DNA of 64,000 bases from Tetracentron sinense. Its lineage: Eukaryota > Streptophyta > Magnoliopsida > Trochodendrales > Trochodendraceae. A program made the translations under genes and the position numbers. The stretch lies in NCBI GenBank assembly GCA_015143295.1, contig CM026568.1, positions 21,582,607 to 21,646,606 of the forward strand, in the 5' to 3' direction. This document shows, in pieces, positions 1 to 10,192 of the stretch (positions within the stretch are counted from its first letter, which is position 1; every line of letters starts with the position of its first letter). Under the pieces are notes generated by a model. It made no database searches, was not told the DNA's origin, and saw only the letters and a list, made by a program, of their open reading frames with translations.

Positions 1-541
1 CTCAATCCTAGATTATGATTTTCCTTGGAAATGATAAATCAATTATAGAACACAAGGAATGCAGGTCATGGAGAGATATATCAACACAAAAACTCTTTGG
101 ATTTTTCAAGTTTTCTAATTGTTTTTGGATTTTCTCAATTTCAAAAGCAAAACATCATAATTAAAGCAAAGAGAAACATCTTAACTGAAATAAAGGAAAA
201 ATTCTTTTTGAGTTTTTGATGCAAGCAAAATAAATGCAGAAATATATAAAGCAAGTAAGACAATCTTACTACTAGTATAACACTAGGAACAAATATGACA
301 ATCAAGCACACCCTAGGATAGGGCTACGTGAAGCCCTTGAGGTTTTTCTTCCTCATCCAAATGGTTCTAACAGTTTGCTTGACCCTTTGGTCCTTAACCA
401 TTTCAGGAGAGGTTTCTGGCTTGACCTTCTGCCTATGCCTCCTAATCCTCCTCATTTTAGACTTTCTCTTAGGATTCTTGAAGGCCTTATGATACACCCT
501 GTTACTTCTTGCATAACCCATGAAAGTAGGAGTGTCCGGAC

Positions 542-1022
542 AAGTGTTATCTAGTTCGCTACCTACTAAAACGAACAGCGAATCTGTTCGAAGCGAACCA
601 ATTCATGATTCGGTTTGTTTGTGTTCGTGAAAATGAGCGAACCCGCTACCAAAACCCAATAGCTTTGGTTCGGCAAACTTTTTGTTCGGGTTTGACGAAT
701 TTATTCTTTAAGTTCGGCGAACTTATACTTTGAGTTTGGCGAATTTGTCTTCTGGGTTCACGAACTGACCAAAAAACCTTTTTTAAAAAAAAAAATGTTT
801 TTTAACATAAATATTTATAACATATTTATTTACATGGATAAAATATATATGCATTAATATTATATAAGTGAACCAAGCTAGCGAACCAAACTAAAGAACC
901 TAAGTGAACTGAGAAACGAATTGTCCATCCTACCTCTAGCGAACTGGGTTCGCTCTAGAGTGGCGAATTGCGAACCCGAATTCGAATTCGAATCGGGTGA
1001 ACTGATGAACCAGGTAACATTG
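542..1022. mobile_element. hAT-type MITE inserted in Copia-A
   Basis: A 481-bp non-coding element flanked by 8-bp repeats GTCCGGAC (534-541) and TTCCGGAC (1023-1030), 7 of 8 identical. Its ends are imperfect inverted repeats: AAGTGTTATCTAGTTC on the left and, reverse-complemented, CAATGTTACCTGGTTC on the right (12 of 16). The interior is rich in GCGAAC/GTTCGC words. An 8-bp TSD with CA(A/G)TGTTA-like ends fits the hAT superfamily. The copia gag sequence continues on both sides, so this element came later. Confidence 0.75.
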
Positions 1023-2512
1023 TTCCGGACCATTCCTCTGTCTAGAGAGTTGAGCTATCTTCATCACATCCTCACTCAAAGTCCTAGACATCTTTGGTAA
1101 TTTCTCAATTTGAATTTTTGAGATTCCCTCGATTATTCTTTGTTGGTTCCCAGAACCTTGACGGGGCATTCTCCTCAGAGTAGGACATCGAGGCCTAATA
1201 TGACCCTTTACTCCACAAAGATGACATATAGGAGTAAAACAAGTAGAGGGGTCCTTTCTTCCAACTAAAGGTTGCTTTTCAACAACAAACTTAGTGCCAA
1301 AGGTGGAGTTTCCTTTTCATTAGGATACTCAAGATCAATCACATCTCCATCCTCCTTCCCAATACCCGAAACTTCATTCACCATTTGGGCACAATTGGCA
1401 CACTCTAGATCTTGTTCAAGATCAGCCACCTTGATTTCAAGGTTTGTCTTTTGGCCAAGACAAACATGCAAATCATTCTCAAGGAGCTCAATCTTGATGA
1501 GGAAGGAAGCTTTCTCTTCCTCAAGCCAAGACACTAGAGCTTTCAACCCAGAAGCAACTAGGTTTGATGCATCTTTTTCCTTTCTATTAATTTTACTCAT
1601 TCTTTCAAGGAAACTTCAGCTTTTTTTAACTTAAGGCTTTCCTCATACAACTCCCTATAGGTTGCCTCGAGATCTCCCTCAGGATCTGAGTCACTATGAC
1701 TCACCTCACCATTTTCATCATCTATATGGTGTTGGTCACTCACACTTGCAAAGAAAGACGATTCTTTAATTCCAGTTGCAGGCACAATGAAAGCTATATA
1801 ATTTTAGTCTTCTCTCAAGAAGGAACTATCCAATTCCTCAGATTCAGATTCACTGTCATCCCTCGCATTGATCTTTGATTTCTTCTTATTTGAGCACTCA
1901 GAAGTGATATGACTGTAGCCTTGGCATTCACGACATCAAACGCTCTGGGATTTTCTGTTGGGCTTGTCAAAGGTTTTCTCCCTTTGTTCGTTTTAAGAAT
2001 TTTCTTTAAAATTTGTGTGAAAGACCCAATTCTTCTTTACTCACCTCATAATCATTATCTGAGCCATCTAGTGATTCCTTTTTAGATTTGAAGACCATTT
2101 TTTTTTAAATTTCTTAGATGGATGCAGATTAATTCATAGGTGTGGATCGAACCCACCAATTCCTCAATTTTGAGAGCATTAATATTTTTGCTCTCTTCGA
2201 TGACGGTAACCTTTGGTTGAAATCTCCTAGTAGAGATCTCAAGACTTTCCTAACAATCTTGGACTCAGATATTCTTTCCTCTAAATTAAAGCAAGAATTG
2301 ACAATGCCACTCAGATTAGCCTAAAAACCATTAAAAATTTCATTCTCATCTATTTTCAAATTTAGAGGTAAGCATTTGAAGTTTAGAAGTCTTAATAATT
2401 GTGGCCCCTTCATAGGTGATTTCAAATATGTCCCATGCCTCCTTTGATGTGTCACAATTACAAATACGCCGAAATTCTTTGGATGTGACAGCATTATAGA
2501 TGGCATTAAGAC

Positions 2513-3076
2513 CATGGTTTAAAAAATTGCCGAAACTGTTACGTATCGCTCGATACGTAATGGTTTCGGTTGCCCCCGTTACCCGATACCGTACCTGTAC
2601 ACTGTTTTTTCAGAAAAAAATACGTATCGCCTGAAACCGTTATGTAACGGTTTCGATCGTAGAACTCATTCGCAATTCTAACGTTATAAAGAGTTCCGAA
2701 TATCTCTAAACTCATTCTAAAACCTCTTCTTTACTTCCTTTCTTCTTCTCTATCTATTCTAACCATTTTTTCGTAATATTCTTTTGTTTGTTGTTGATTA
2801 ACAACTTGATTTGGGATTTGATTCATAAATTTGAAAGAATCCAAGGCAAGTTCTTAATTTCGGGTATGTTTCAACCTTCGACTCATCTAATTTCCTTATT
2901 TCTAAGTTTTGAGCTTTATATTACATGTTTTTATATATATATTTTTTCTATTTATTGAGAATTATTAGATTTTTTAAAGCAAAAAAGAAAAAGGAAAAAA
3001 AAAACGACCGAAAACCGTTATGTAACGGTTTCGGCCGTGTCCGATACGGTGTCCAAAGTCGCGTTTTTAAACCTTG
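2513..3076. mobile_element. hAT-type MITE inserted in Copia-A gag
   Basis: A 564-bp element with a perfect 8-bp target duplication, ATTAAGAC, at 2505-2512 and 3077-3084. Terminal inverted repeats are CATGGTTTAAAAA and, from the right end, CAAGGTTTAAAAA. Removing the element and one TSD copy rejoins the copia gag frame exactly (GWNSKCLN to AIYNAVTSKEF), which confirms both boundaries. The interior repeats words such as GAAACCGTTA and GTAACGGTTTCGG near both ends. No coding capacity. An 8-bp TSD fits hAT. Confidence 0.88.
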
Positions 3077-3375
3077 ATTAAGACACTTTGAATTCCAGCC
3101 ACTAACTATTAAATCCTCCCTATTCCATTTATTGGAAGGTTTGATGAAGATCTTATTTTCTATGGTCTTTGTGGGACGGGTCCAACCCTCTTCAATGGTC
3201 ATCCATACTCTCTCGTCCATAGATTTGAGAAACGTTTTCATTCGAGCTTTCCAATAGGCATAATTACTCCCATCGAACAATGGGGACAATAGATGGATTT
3301 GCCTTCTCTTATTGAATATATTATTCATGGGATTTGACCAAGATCACACTAAAGTAGTTAATTTTAATAGTGAAC

Positions 3376-3390
3376 CCGCTTTGATACCAA
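3376..3390 (-). other. Primer-binding site of Copia-A
   Basis: On the minus strand this reads TTGGTATCAAAGCGGG, the usual copia primer-binding site complementary to the 3' end of initiator tRNA-Met. It lies immediately inside the LTR and about 50 bp before the gag start at 3328. Confidence 0.8.
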
Positions 3391-4629
3391 TTGAAATTTA
3401 CCCCTTATGATGAGTCAAGACCTAGGGGGGGGGGGAATTGAATAGGTTATCCTAAGTTCTGTCTACTAATTTAAAATTTTAACAAATTAAAGTGTAGAAA
3501 TGGTAAAAAACACACAAACCATAACACTGATATTTTTAAGTGAAAAACCCTTTAGGGAAAAATCATAGGACCTCGTCCAGCAAAAGATTATTCACTAAGA
3601 GCAAAGCAAAAAAATACTTACAAGACTCGAACCGTACTCTACCGGATTCAACACAATGATCCTTAGTACTCTGTCCTCCACGCCTTGATAAGAAATCATG
3701 AACTCGCAAGCCTCGTAATCAACTGCAATAATTTGTGCTTCCCTTAGAACTCCACAACCACGATCTCTCTATTAAACTCCGTCGATGATGGCTCCGGATT
3801 ACTCCGACCACAAAAAACTATGATTTCGCAAAATCGATATTCGTCGCAATGGATTTGACATAAGCCAACCAATATCTCACAATGAGTTTGAGGGGATTTA
3901 ATTCAATTTGAACTCAAATTAGAGGAATCACATGTATCATGAAGATCACATATGAGGAAAAGGTGTTTGAAGTTAAACTTGCATCTCTAGCTTAGAACAT
4001 GAGAGAGGGCTCAATAGGATGATCCAATGGCACTTTGGAAACCCTGGTGTGAGCTTGGGAGCCTCAATTCTCTGGCTAAAAAATCCTAATTCGTAATAGG
4101 GGACAAAGGGTTATATAGACAAGCCAAACAATATATTTAGAGGTTTCCAAAAAGGGAAATCCGCAAATTTGGTTCGAACCACTTGCATTTGGTTTGTTCC
4201 AAATCAAAGTGGTTTGAACCACTTATAGCAAAGGTTCTTGAATTTTTCCCCATACATTTTTTTCTCATGTTGGTTCAAACCAAAACAAGTTGGTTCGAAT
4301 CAACCCCTTAGAAAACTTCCAGAAACTGATTTTTTGGCATTCCAAATTTGTGTTTAGACACCTAGGGAATGTGTCACATTGTCTAAGTCAATTCCACCTA
4401 GGTGAGATGGTCTCTAAGTCCCTTATCATTCCTAAACGGAGTTGGTTGCTGAATCTTCGGTCTTCTTCTTCACATGTCTTCAAGCACTTGACCACTTGGA
4501 CGGAGATAAACTAGACACTGTTTTCTCTGCGGGATTAGCTAACCAAAATAAGAATTTACGAAGGTAAATAAGGTCCTACTAGCTCTTGAGAGAGGAGAGA
4601 GAGAATTTGTAGAGGAAAGTTATAGTTGC

Positions 4630-4930
4630 TAGGCATGGAGAGAAGTCTTGGGAGTCAAGGGAGGTATGCAGGCCCCGTGGGGTGGATTTTTGGAAAGGGA
4701 GGGATTATGCATGTGTCAAAATTGTTTCCGCATCATATTAGGTTCAAGGTAAGGCAAGCTCTGAGGTTAGATTTTGGGAGGACTTCTGGTGTGGGCCATC
4801 TCACCTAAAAGATGATTTTAGGAATCTCTTTCTCTTAGCTCTAGATATGGAGCTCATGTCGTGAGTCAGTTTGAGAAGGTAGTAAACGAAGGGAGAAGTA
4901 GAGGATTTTCATTTGCTTCTGAGGCACCTT
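4630..4930 (+). mobile_element. LINE (L1-type) ORF2 C-terminal remnant
   Basis: Two overlapping frames on the plus strand give FPHHIRFKV, then, after a frame change, EVRFWEDFWCGPSHLKDDF. This is the characteristic block after the reverse transcriptase of plant L1-type LINE ORF2 proteins (IRF-VG-G--VRFW-D-WCG). No ORF1, no RT core and no poly(A) tail are visible, so it is a short broken piece. It may sit in an intron of the methyltransferase gene whose exons start at 5414. Confidence 0.6.
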
Positions 4931-5413
4931 TGTGACTCCCCCTATGTGTCCAAGAAACATATGCTAGAGTATGGTGTAAGTTAACAATGGTCGATTTTCA
5001 GTGAGATCATTCTTACATTCTTTTAGATTAGGCCCCTTTATTGTTTTTCAATTTACATATCTTCTATAACTAGAGGTTGTAAAGGGAAATACCTCATATG
5101 ATTTCATATTGAATGCTACCATCGAGTAAGTAATAACAGAGGATTCACTTAACATGAGCTCATTATGTCTCATTGGATTTATTTGAGTTTGAGACGCTGT
5201 AAGTGTTATGTCTCAAACTTGATCTATACCTTCAAGTTGTCTAGTTTTATAACTTTTTGGATCGTATTCAACTTGGTTGAATTTTTTGGACCATAGCTGT
5301 CTTTAGCTTGAAGATTCAATTGATTTCTTCCATATTTGATCTATTTTCCTTCGTTTTTTCTTGGATTTCAACTACGACTCTTGAGCAAGTGAGGGTGTAT
5401 TGTCACTTGTCAG
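4931..5413 (+). other. Probable intron or 5'-truncated flank of the PEAMT gene
   Basis: AT-rich sequence without a recognised coding exon. It ends in a good 3' splice site (pyrimidine-rich tract then CAG at 5411-5413) before the PEAMT exon. The preceding exon that the family requires is not seen here. Confidence 0.4.
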
Positions 5414-6109
5414 GACAAACCTGCTTTATTTAGAACCTTTTTCAAGTGGTTGAAGCCAGGAGGTAGAGTTCTAATCAGTGATTACTGCAAGAGAGCTGGA
5501 CTTCCATCAGCAGAATTTGGAGAGTATATTAAGCAGAGAGGATATGATCTGCATGATGTAGAGGTGTATGGTCAGGTATATTTGAATTCGGAACTTCTAT
5601 CATTGCTTCATTTTTTTTATTTAGATTTTTCTGATCTCCCTCCCTCTCCTCGCGCACATGGCTTTTCCCGCAGATGCTTAAAGATGCTGGTTTTGGTGAG
5701 GTTATTGCAGAGGATCGAACTGATCAGGTTCAACAGAGGGAGATGCTTTATATATGTATATATTATCTGTGTGTATCATTTTGGCTTCTGAAGCTGATAT
5801 AAGTCTTTTTCATATCTGTTTCAGTTCTTAAAAGTTCTACAAAGGGAACTAGAAGTCTTAGAGAAGGATAAAGCCTCATTCATCTGTGACTTCTCTGAAG
5901 TGTGTGCTCTTATTTGTGTGCACCTGTTCTTCTTCTGGGGTTGATAATCTGTTTTATTATTATTTACTCTTCTAATTACTTGCTGGTTATGGAATAATCT
6001 CCAGGAGGACTACAATGAAATAATTGGTGGTTGGAAAGCAAAGATGATCAGGAGTTCATCGGGCGAGCAGAGGTGGGGCCTGTTCATTGCCAAAAAAAGT
6101 GATTGCTGA
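5414..6109 (+). CDS. PEAMT: Phosphoethanolamine N-methyltransferase, C-terminal exons only
   Basis: Plant PEAMT methylates phosphoethanolamine to phosphocholine with S-adenosylmethionine in the cytosol and controls choline and phosphatidylcholine supply. Four exons are seen at 5414-5575, 5674-5727, 5825-5899 and 6005-6109, all with GT-AG borders and all in phase 0. Spliced, they give 131 residues ending in a stop. The family blocks are in order: [69 protein letters not shown] and [10 protein letters not shown]. This is the C-terminal part of the second methyltransferase domain; the full protein is near 490 residues. No frameshift or stop lies within the exons. Upstream exons are absent from 1-5413, so the gene is either truncated or has a transposon-filled intron of more than 5 kb. 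Identity is by remembered family motifs. Confidence 0.85.
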
Positions 6110-6386
6110 TTAATAGTTCGTAGTTCTATATATGTATTTCAAGTTGATGAGCTCACCACTATCAGACTAAAGAATTGGAGTCTGTTTTTTTTTTGGTTTA
6201 AAGTTAGCAGAACTATAAGTATTATGTGGAATCCTTAGGTTTAATTAAATAATGTCATTGTTCAATAATATGCGCATGGAAAAGAAAATTCATCAAATGG
6301 TTACATAGAGAATTATGATTTTCGCCTTTAGAAAATTCTTAAATCACATGGAACATTAATGGCTTCAAAATCTCCACCTTTGTAAC

Positions 6387-6618
6387 TATTAGACGTAACC
6401 GTAAGAGATCACAAGAGATTGTAATTCTCTTGTGATATCTCCTCTGTTCTGTCAACGGAGTAGAACAACTACTCTGCTCTGTAACAGCTATTCTTTCCTC
6501 TTTTGTAACATTCCTCTTTTATACCATTGTAACAGCTAAGGACCCTTCAATATAAATATTCCACTACTCAATGAGAGTAGACAGGAAAAACATTCCAAAA
6601 GTCATTCCATATTCTTTA
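6387..6618 (+). repeat. 5' LTR of Copia-B
   Basis: A 232-bp LTR directly before the PBS. It contains an exact inverted pair, TCACAAGAGA (6409-6418) and TCTCTTGTGA (6426-6435), that can fold as a short hairpin, and a TATA-like TATAAATA at about 6562. The last ~45 bp are matched in direct orientation at 8168-8223; the rest is matched in reverse orientation at 8009-8167. Confidence 0.8.
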
Positions 6619-6685
6619 TGGTATCAGAGCTCAACGTTCTCCTCTGCTAATTTTTTTTTCTTCTCTTTTTTTTTTTTTTACCACC

Positions 6686-7650
6686 ATGGCCTCCTCAGCT
6701 CCGGCCATCACCAATTCTGAACAGCCCTCCTCTGAACAGCTCGTAACTCCATCATCTCCAGCAATACCTGACTCTGCACAGCCCTCCTCTCTTCCCTCCC
6801 ATCATCCCCATATCATCAACATCTCTCAATTTGTCTCGGTAAAACTTGATGGTCTCAACTACCTACTTTGGAAAAATCAGATTCAACCCATCCTTATTTT
6901 ACAAGATCTCTTTGGTTTCGTGGATGGCAGTCTCCCATCCCCATTGCTATTCCTTGAAAATGGCTTACCCAACCCTGCCTTCTTATCTTGGAAACGTAGT
7001 GACAACTACGTTATGAGTTGTATCAATGCAACTCTCACGGAAGGGATCCTTGCTCAAACCGTTGGACTAAACTCCTCTAGAGCCATTTGGGATCTACTTG
7101 CATCAACTTTTCTGCAGCAATCTGCAATCTCATGTTCGAATGATGCACCTTCGCCTACAGCTGCAAACTCTTCGCAAAGGCGCCACTCCTATGGTTGAGT
7201 TCCTCAACCAATTGAAGACCATTGTCGACTCCTTAACTGCTGTTCAAGACCAAATTTCTGACCGCGACATGGTAATGGTTGCATTGGGTGGCCTACCCTT
7301 GGATTATGAATCCTTCATTACAGCCATCACTAATCGAGTGGAACCGATCTCTTTCTCTGAACTCTGCGCCCATTTGCTCACACATGAACAACGACTTCTT
7401 CAATTTACTCCTCACACCACTCCTGGTGGAACAACAACGGCATTCTTCAGTCACAATACCAAATCTATGAATCAGTCTCGTGGCTGGCATCATGGTTGTG
7501 GGTCCTTCAATCCCAATCGTGGCAATCTGAACCATTCTGCACATCAGCGTTCCATCAGGCCTTGCCCTCTTTTTCAATATCATGGTGATACTTCCGGAAT
7601 TCTTGGTGCCTCTCCCAATCATAGCCCACACCTTCACCGGCCTCACTGTT
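6686..7650 (+). pseudogene. Copia-B gag, frameshifted
   Basis: Begins at ATG 6686 after a Ser/Pro-rich leader. The copia gag core follows (VKLDGLNYLLWKNQI, FVDGS, then YVMSCINATL and RAIWDLLASTF). A frame change near 7110-7150 moves the frame; it then continues with TPMVEFLNQLKTIVDSL, LGGLPLDYESFITAIT and SELCAHLLTHEQRL. The zinc-knuckle region is degenerate, with no intact CCHC, and a stop follows near 7650. Such proteins coat element RNA; this copy is inactive. Confidence 0.8.
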
Positions 7651-7745
7651 AAATTTACTCTCAAAATGGCCACTTAGCAATCCATTGTCACCAACGATTC
7701 AACCATTTTTTTCAAGACGAGCAACTTCTACATGCCTTCGCTGCC

Positions 7746-8008
7746 ATGAACATATCAGCTCCCTATGAAGAACATTGGTCTCCGGATACGGGTGCTACTA
7801 GCCACATGACCCCGGACCCTACTCTCCTTCATCAGCCATCTGAATACCATGGTTCTGATCAGGTTGTTTTCAGTAATGGTCATGGCAACCTCATCTCTTA
7901 TGTTGGTAAATCATCTCTTCCCACCTCTATCTCTAATCTTCCTTTAAGTTCTGTTCTTTTCGTTCCCCATCTAACCAAAAATTTGCTTTCTGTAGCTTCC
8001 TTTACAAA
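7746..8008 (+). pseudogene. Copia-B protease remnant
   Basis: Reads HWSPDTGATSHMT, a degenerate form of the copia aspartic protease active site (normally DSGAT/DTGAT). It continues with VVFSNGHGNLI and VLFVPHLTKNLLSVASFTKWN, the usual link toward integrase. At 8009 the sequence switches into inverted LTR, so everything downstream in pol is lost. Confidence 0.75.
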
Positions 8009-8223
8009 GTGGAATATTTATATTAAAGGGTCCTTAGCTGTTACAATGGTACACAAGAGGAATGGTACAAAAGAGGAAAGAATAACTGTTATAGAACAGA
8101 GTAGAACGTTGACAGATATCACAAGAGAATTACAATCTCTTGTGATCTCTTACGGTTACGTCGAATACTACTCAATGAGAGTATATAGGGAAAACATTCC
8201 AAAAGTCATTCCATATTCTTTTA
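8009..8223. repeat. 3' LTR of Copia-B with an inverted segment
   Basis: 8009-8167 is the reverse complement of the 5' LTR from its first base (TATTAGACG) to about 6574, with some 29 bp lost. 8168-8223 then matches the 5' LTR end in direct orientation (CTACTCAATGAGAGTA to TATTCTTTTA). The inversion breakpoint coincides with the LTR terminus. Confidence 0.82.
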
Positions 8224-8228
8224 GTAAC

Positions 8229-10192
8229 GATCCCAAAACCCCACCTTGCTCATAATGCGACTTTGGGCTGTGACATTTCTTATCCCTGCTTGACTTAATA
8301 GCACACAAGGCAATAACTAAATATTAAGTCTCCAAAAATAGCAACCATAAAATTTCTCTATAAACAAATTAACCAGTATATCATTCGACCAAAATACACA
8401 CAACCCATAGTTTGGATCAACTACTGTGATCTCCAAAATGAAACTAAGTTTGAAGCAACCTCTACTAAAGTATAACATGTCTATTACACTTCTCTCACAT
8501 AGTAAAACTGAAATAAAGACTAACAATAATGGTAACGATCTAAGTCCCTCGCTCCCTCCTCAAACAGATCACTTGCTTCCTCTTCTTCCTGGTATTCATC
8601 CTCAACTCAAGGAGCGGCGGTAGGCTCTTGTGCTAAACTTGACAACAATAACAGGTCGACTGAGTATTGAAAACACTCAGCGGATATCTAGTCTAACTAA
8701 TAATAGCAATAACACATGTACATATTTAATATCCGGTTCATGCGACCGATACATAAGCAATAGCAGTTTCATATGACAATCACATAATCAGAGTGCGGAA
8801 AACATGTGAGTATATCATGTCATCACCTTGACTCGTGTACTTGTATGACACTTGGACTTGTACTATGAATTTCATGTATGCTTGTTTCCCACAAGATAGT
8901 GTTTTAGGTTTTTATATCATATCCATGGAGAGCTGCGACGCGAGCCTAAGCTCCTAGAGCATCCTTGTGATAAAAGTCCATGATGCATATATTACCCAGG
9001 ATTTGCAATCGTATCCATGGAGAGCACACATGATTTCTCGGGCTCCTTGTAATTCAGGGTTCATGATTCAGTGTCCTTGTAATTCATGCACCGTATCTAT
9101 GTCATGCCCACATCATGCTTGTGTACCCGTGAGACTTATAACCAACCATACATGTAAACTTGTGCTTGAGTGTCGTGATTAATATTTGAACTCGGTCATT
9201 TCTTAGATATCGATCATCTGCCAAGAAACTCCACATACATTTACCTGGTTAGAGAATTCCCGACTTGGAAGACTTCTTCTAAGTTTTGGTCTAACCAAAT
9301 GTCGATCACCATACAATATTAGTAGACATAATTTAACATGACAAACATACATATCTCTTTAATCTAATTTCTCAATTTCAATAACACCATCTCAACATTT
9401 AGCATTTCCAAGCATCTGAATAAACACATTCAATCCATTATTTATGTACAATTGTAGTTCCTCCATTTTTAACACTCCATCATCTATTCTCATTCATTAA
9501 TAAACCATAATCATACCATCAAACTCATCCATCATCATTTCCATTCATCTAGAAACCATAACAATGCCATTAGACCAATTCATCATCATTTCCTTCCATT
9601 CACATTCAATATAACAATGTCAAATATCATAATACAACATCTATTCCCTTTATCATGTTTAACAAAACCCATAAAAAAATACAATAATTCATTTCCATTT
9701 TTATACACAATAATCTTCCCAAAATCATGTTAGAAATTCAATAACTTTACATTAATCATGTTAAACCTTCAATAGTCTTGTCTTGATCATGTTCAATCAT
9801 GTAATAAAACATAATAGAGTTAGATTAGAAATGATATCGACCTTAGGAATCATTCCCTTCGATCCAAAACACTTGCAAGAGACTTTGGGGTTGATCTCCA
9901 AGTCAATCTTCTTTTTTTCCAAGCAAAATTCTTCTACCCCAAGCAAATCTCTCTTGAAAACCTAGGATTTTCTCTTCTCCTTTGCCAAATTAGGTTTAGA
10001 ATAGTTAGGAATTCTAAAACCCTTGAATTAGAATGACTATTTATGGCCCGAGGGACTCTAATTTTCGCAACTTTTGAATAATTCTGTGCGCGCGTTCCGA
10101 TCGATCAGAGCTTTGTTGCGATCGACCGGAGCATTTCAGATCGCTGCGATCGATCGGGGCATACCATGCGATCGATCGGAGCTATGCGTTCA
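8229..10192 (-). repeat. Main body of solo LTR A
   Basis: AT-rich LTR sequence with no credible ORF. It includes the R/U5-like half with a partial duplication (8910-9110) and the U3 half with CGATCG palindromes (10098-10185). Apart from the LTR nothing is recognised here. Confidence 0.6.

Larger units (their letters stand above)
324..3328 (-). pseudogene. Copia-A gag remnant (gag N-terminus, coiled coil, zinc knuckle)
   Basis: Decayed gag reading from 3328 leftward. The N-terminal domain is clear at 3328-3085 (PLFDGSNYAYWKARM, DERVWMTIEEGW). It resumes after the MITE at 2504 with AIYNAVTSKEFRRI and meets a stop near 2345. A heptad-like, Glu/Leu-rich stretch at about 1310-1540 predicts a coiled coil. 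A CCHC zinc knuckle (CHLCGVKGHIRPRC) lies at about 1185-1235. The segment at 324-521 (RKSKMRRI to TIWMRKKNLKG) resembles the basic spacer that precedes protease in these elements. Several stops and frame changes show that it is not functional. Gag in this family packages element RNA in cytoplasmic particles. Confidence 0.75.
1..4535 (-). mobile_element. Ty1/copia retrotransposon (Copia-A), 5' part, cut by window edge
   Basis: Read on the minus strand, this is the 5' LTR, primer-binding site and gag region of a copia element that runs leftward out of the window. A primer-binding site matching the initiator-tRNA-Met type lies at 3376-3390, next to an LTR that starts at about 3392 with TGAAATTTACC on the plus strand. 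Gag begins at 3328. The LTR's far end is not clear; it lies somewhere in 4510-4640. The LTR holds several GGTTCGAACC-like words (about 4170-4300). Two hAT-type MITEs interrupt the coding part at 542-1022 and 2513-3076. Lineage is uncertain; the gag style resembles SIRE/Maximus-type copia elements (family knowledge, not tested). Confidence 0.8.
6387..8223 (+). mobile_element. Copia-B: internally deleted Ty1/copia element inside LTR A
   Basis: A 1837-bp element flanked by a perfect 5-bp TSD, GTAAC (6382-6386 and 8224-8228). Order: 5' LTR 6387-6618, PBS TGGTATCAGAGC 6619-6630, broken gag from 6686, protease remnant from about 7746, then a direct jump into a rearranged 3' LTR at 8009. Integrase, reverse transcriptase, RNase H and polypurine tract are missing. 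The LTR ends are TA...TA rather than TG...CA. The element cannot transpose on its own. Confidence 0.85.
6381..10192 (-). mobile_element. Solo LTR A (Ty3/gypsy-type), split by Copia-B
   Basis: Net length is about 1.97 kb once Copia-B (6387-8223) and one TSD copy are removed. On the plus strand it starts TGTAACGATCCC and ends GCGTTCA. Flanking 5-mers are ACCTT and ACCTG (4 of 5). The minus-strand 3' end resembles that of LTR B (a GGTGGG-TTT-GG-TCGTTACA pattern). It contains a TATA-like CCATAAATAG on the minus strand near 10045, several CGATCGATCG palindromes (10098-10185), and a partial duplication with TCCATGGAGAGC at about 8921 and 9013. No internal region, PBS or polypurine tract adjoins it, so it is a solo LTR. 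Confidence 0.7.

Noticed and set aside
4170..4310. GGTTCGAACC/GGTTCGAATC words that look like a tRNA B box
   Set aside because: No A box, no cloverleaf and no acceptor stem; they lie in a copia LTR.
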